From positions 65,281 through 129,280 of the forward strand of contig CAYYKD010000005.1 of the NCBI GenBank assembly GCA_964471825.1: 64,000 bases of DNA. The letters are read 5' to 3'. Within the stretch, counting starts at the first letter, position 1; each line of letters opens with the position of its first letter. Under the pieces are notes generated by a model. The model saw nothing but the letters and a program-made list of their open reading frames with translations, had not been told where the DNA came from and did no database searches. The stretch is from CAYYKD01 sp964471825 (GTDB lineage Bacteria > Spirochaetota > GWE2-31-10 > CAYYKD01). The translations under genes and the position numbers were made by a program. Shown here piece after piece: positions 63,722 to 64,000 of the stretch.

Positions 63722-64000
63722 TTATTCACCAACCTCAACACCCATACTTCTAGCTGAACCGGCTACAATTTTCATTGCTGCATCGAGATCATTAGCATTT
63801 AAATCGGGCATCTTAATTTCCGCAATTTTCTTTAATTGCGCTTTGGAAAGTTTACCAACCTTCTCTTTGTGAGGAACCTTCGAACCGCTTGCAAGACCCA
63901 ACTCTTTTTTTATAAGATACGAAGCCGGTGGAGTTTTGATAACAAACGCGAATGTTCGGTCAACATAAATCGTTATTATACATGGAAATACAACCCCCGC
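63722..64000 (-). CDS. rplK: 50S ribosomal protein L11 (C-terminal part, runs off the window)
   Basis: The frame runs from the window edge to TAA at 63724-63722 and ends with KTPPASYLIKKELGLASGS, VGKLSKAQLKKIAEIKMPDL and AMKIVAGSARSMGVEV, the conserved C-terminal rRNA-binding domain of L11. The N-terminal part lies outside the window, where nusG and secE would be expected. Confidence 0.96.
   Translation of the reverse strand, partial: AGVVFPCIITIYVDRTFAFVIKTPPASYLIKKELGLASGSKVPHKEKVGKLSKAQLKKIAEIKMPDLNANDLDAAMKIVAGSARSMGVEVGE

Overview
The window is about 64 kb of AT-rich bacterial DNA with three 10-N scaffold gaps (8595-8604, 19690-19699, 51451-51460). It probably comes from a draft or metagenome-assembled genome of a diderm bacterium, most likely a spirochaete (Spirochaetota). 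Supporting signs are an Asn in RpoB at the position of E. coli Ser531 (a known spirochaete trait), zinc-type S14, many short-signal lipoproteins, SpoIIE-type phosphatase, CHASE2-type cyclase, a trpC-trpF fusion, and one leftward supercluster of rpl/rpo/str/S10/spc/alpha genes. The phylum call is inference, not proof.

Region 1 (1-3.5 kb) is an accessory edge. A leftward cas6 runs off the window, so a CRISPR-Cas locus probably lies to the left. Next come a 142-bp palindromic repeat element, a pair of tandem palindromes, a DEDDh exonuclease, a decayed CusA-type metal-efflux pseudogene and a DUF2752 membrane protein. Region 2 (3.5-8.4 kb) is iron handling: fur-feoA-feoB leftward with a perfect 7-1-7 Fur box in front of fur, then a PadR regulator with its membrane partner and a small FeoB-associated Cys-rich protein. 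Region 3 (8.5-16.6 kb) is signalling: a receiver-HPt protein, a PAS histidine kinase with a four-Cys cluster, a lipoprotein, a cyclic-nucleotide-binding histidine kinase, a TrmH/SpoU methyltransferase, an AMMECR1 protein and a six-TM methyl-accepting protein.

Region 4 (16.7-27.6 kb) holds two large lipoproteins, a B12-binding radical SAM protein, a UbiA-type prenyl-phosphate glycosyltransferase and an epimerase (possibly polyprenyl-phosphate sugar or cell-surface chemistry), a second copy of the 142-bp element, a CHASE2-adenylate cyclase, a STAS/zinc-ribbon protein and ComF. Region 5 (27.7-35.1 kb) has one unknown rightward gene with a strong promoter, then a leftward run: YgiQ, a membrane protein, a DUF192 lipoprotein, a ThiI-like PP-loop protein, a SpoIIE phosphatase and trpCF.

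Region 6 (35.2-64 kb) is the translation and transcription core, all leftward: rplK(partial)-rplA-rplJ-rplL-rpoB-rpoC / rpsL-rpsG-fusA-tuf / rpsJ-rplC-rplD-rplW-rplB-rpsS-rplV-rpsC-rplP-rpmC-rpsQ-rplN-rplX-rplE-rpsZ-rpsH-rplF-rplR-rpsE-rpmD-rplO-secY-rpmJ-rpsM-rpsK-rpsD-rpoA-rplQ, closed by a terminator. fusA is broken only by an apparent scaffolding error. Across the window, intergenic DNA is rich in short tandem repeats (11-17 bp units) and in palindromic elements with GAGGCT-type ends, two of them flanked by perfect 4-bp direct repeats.
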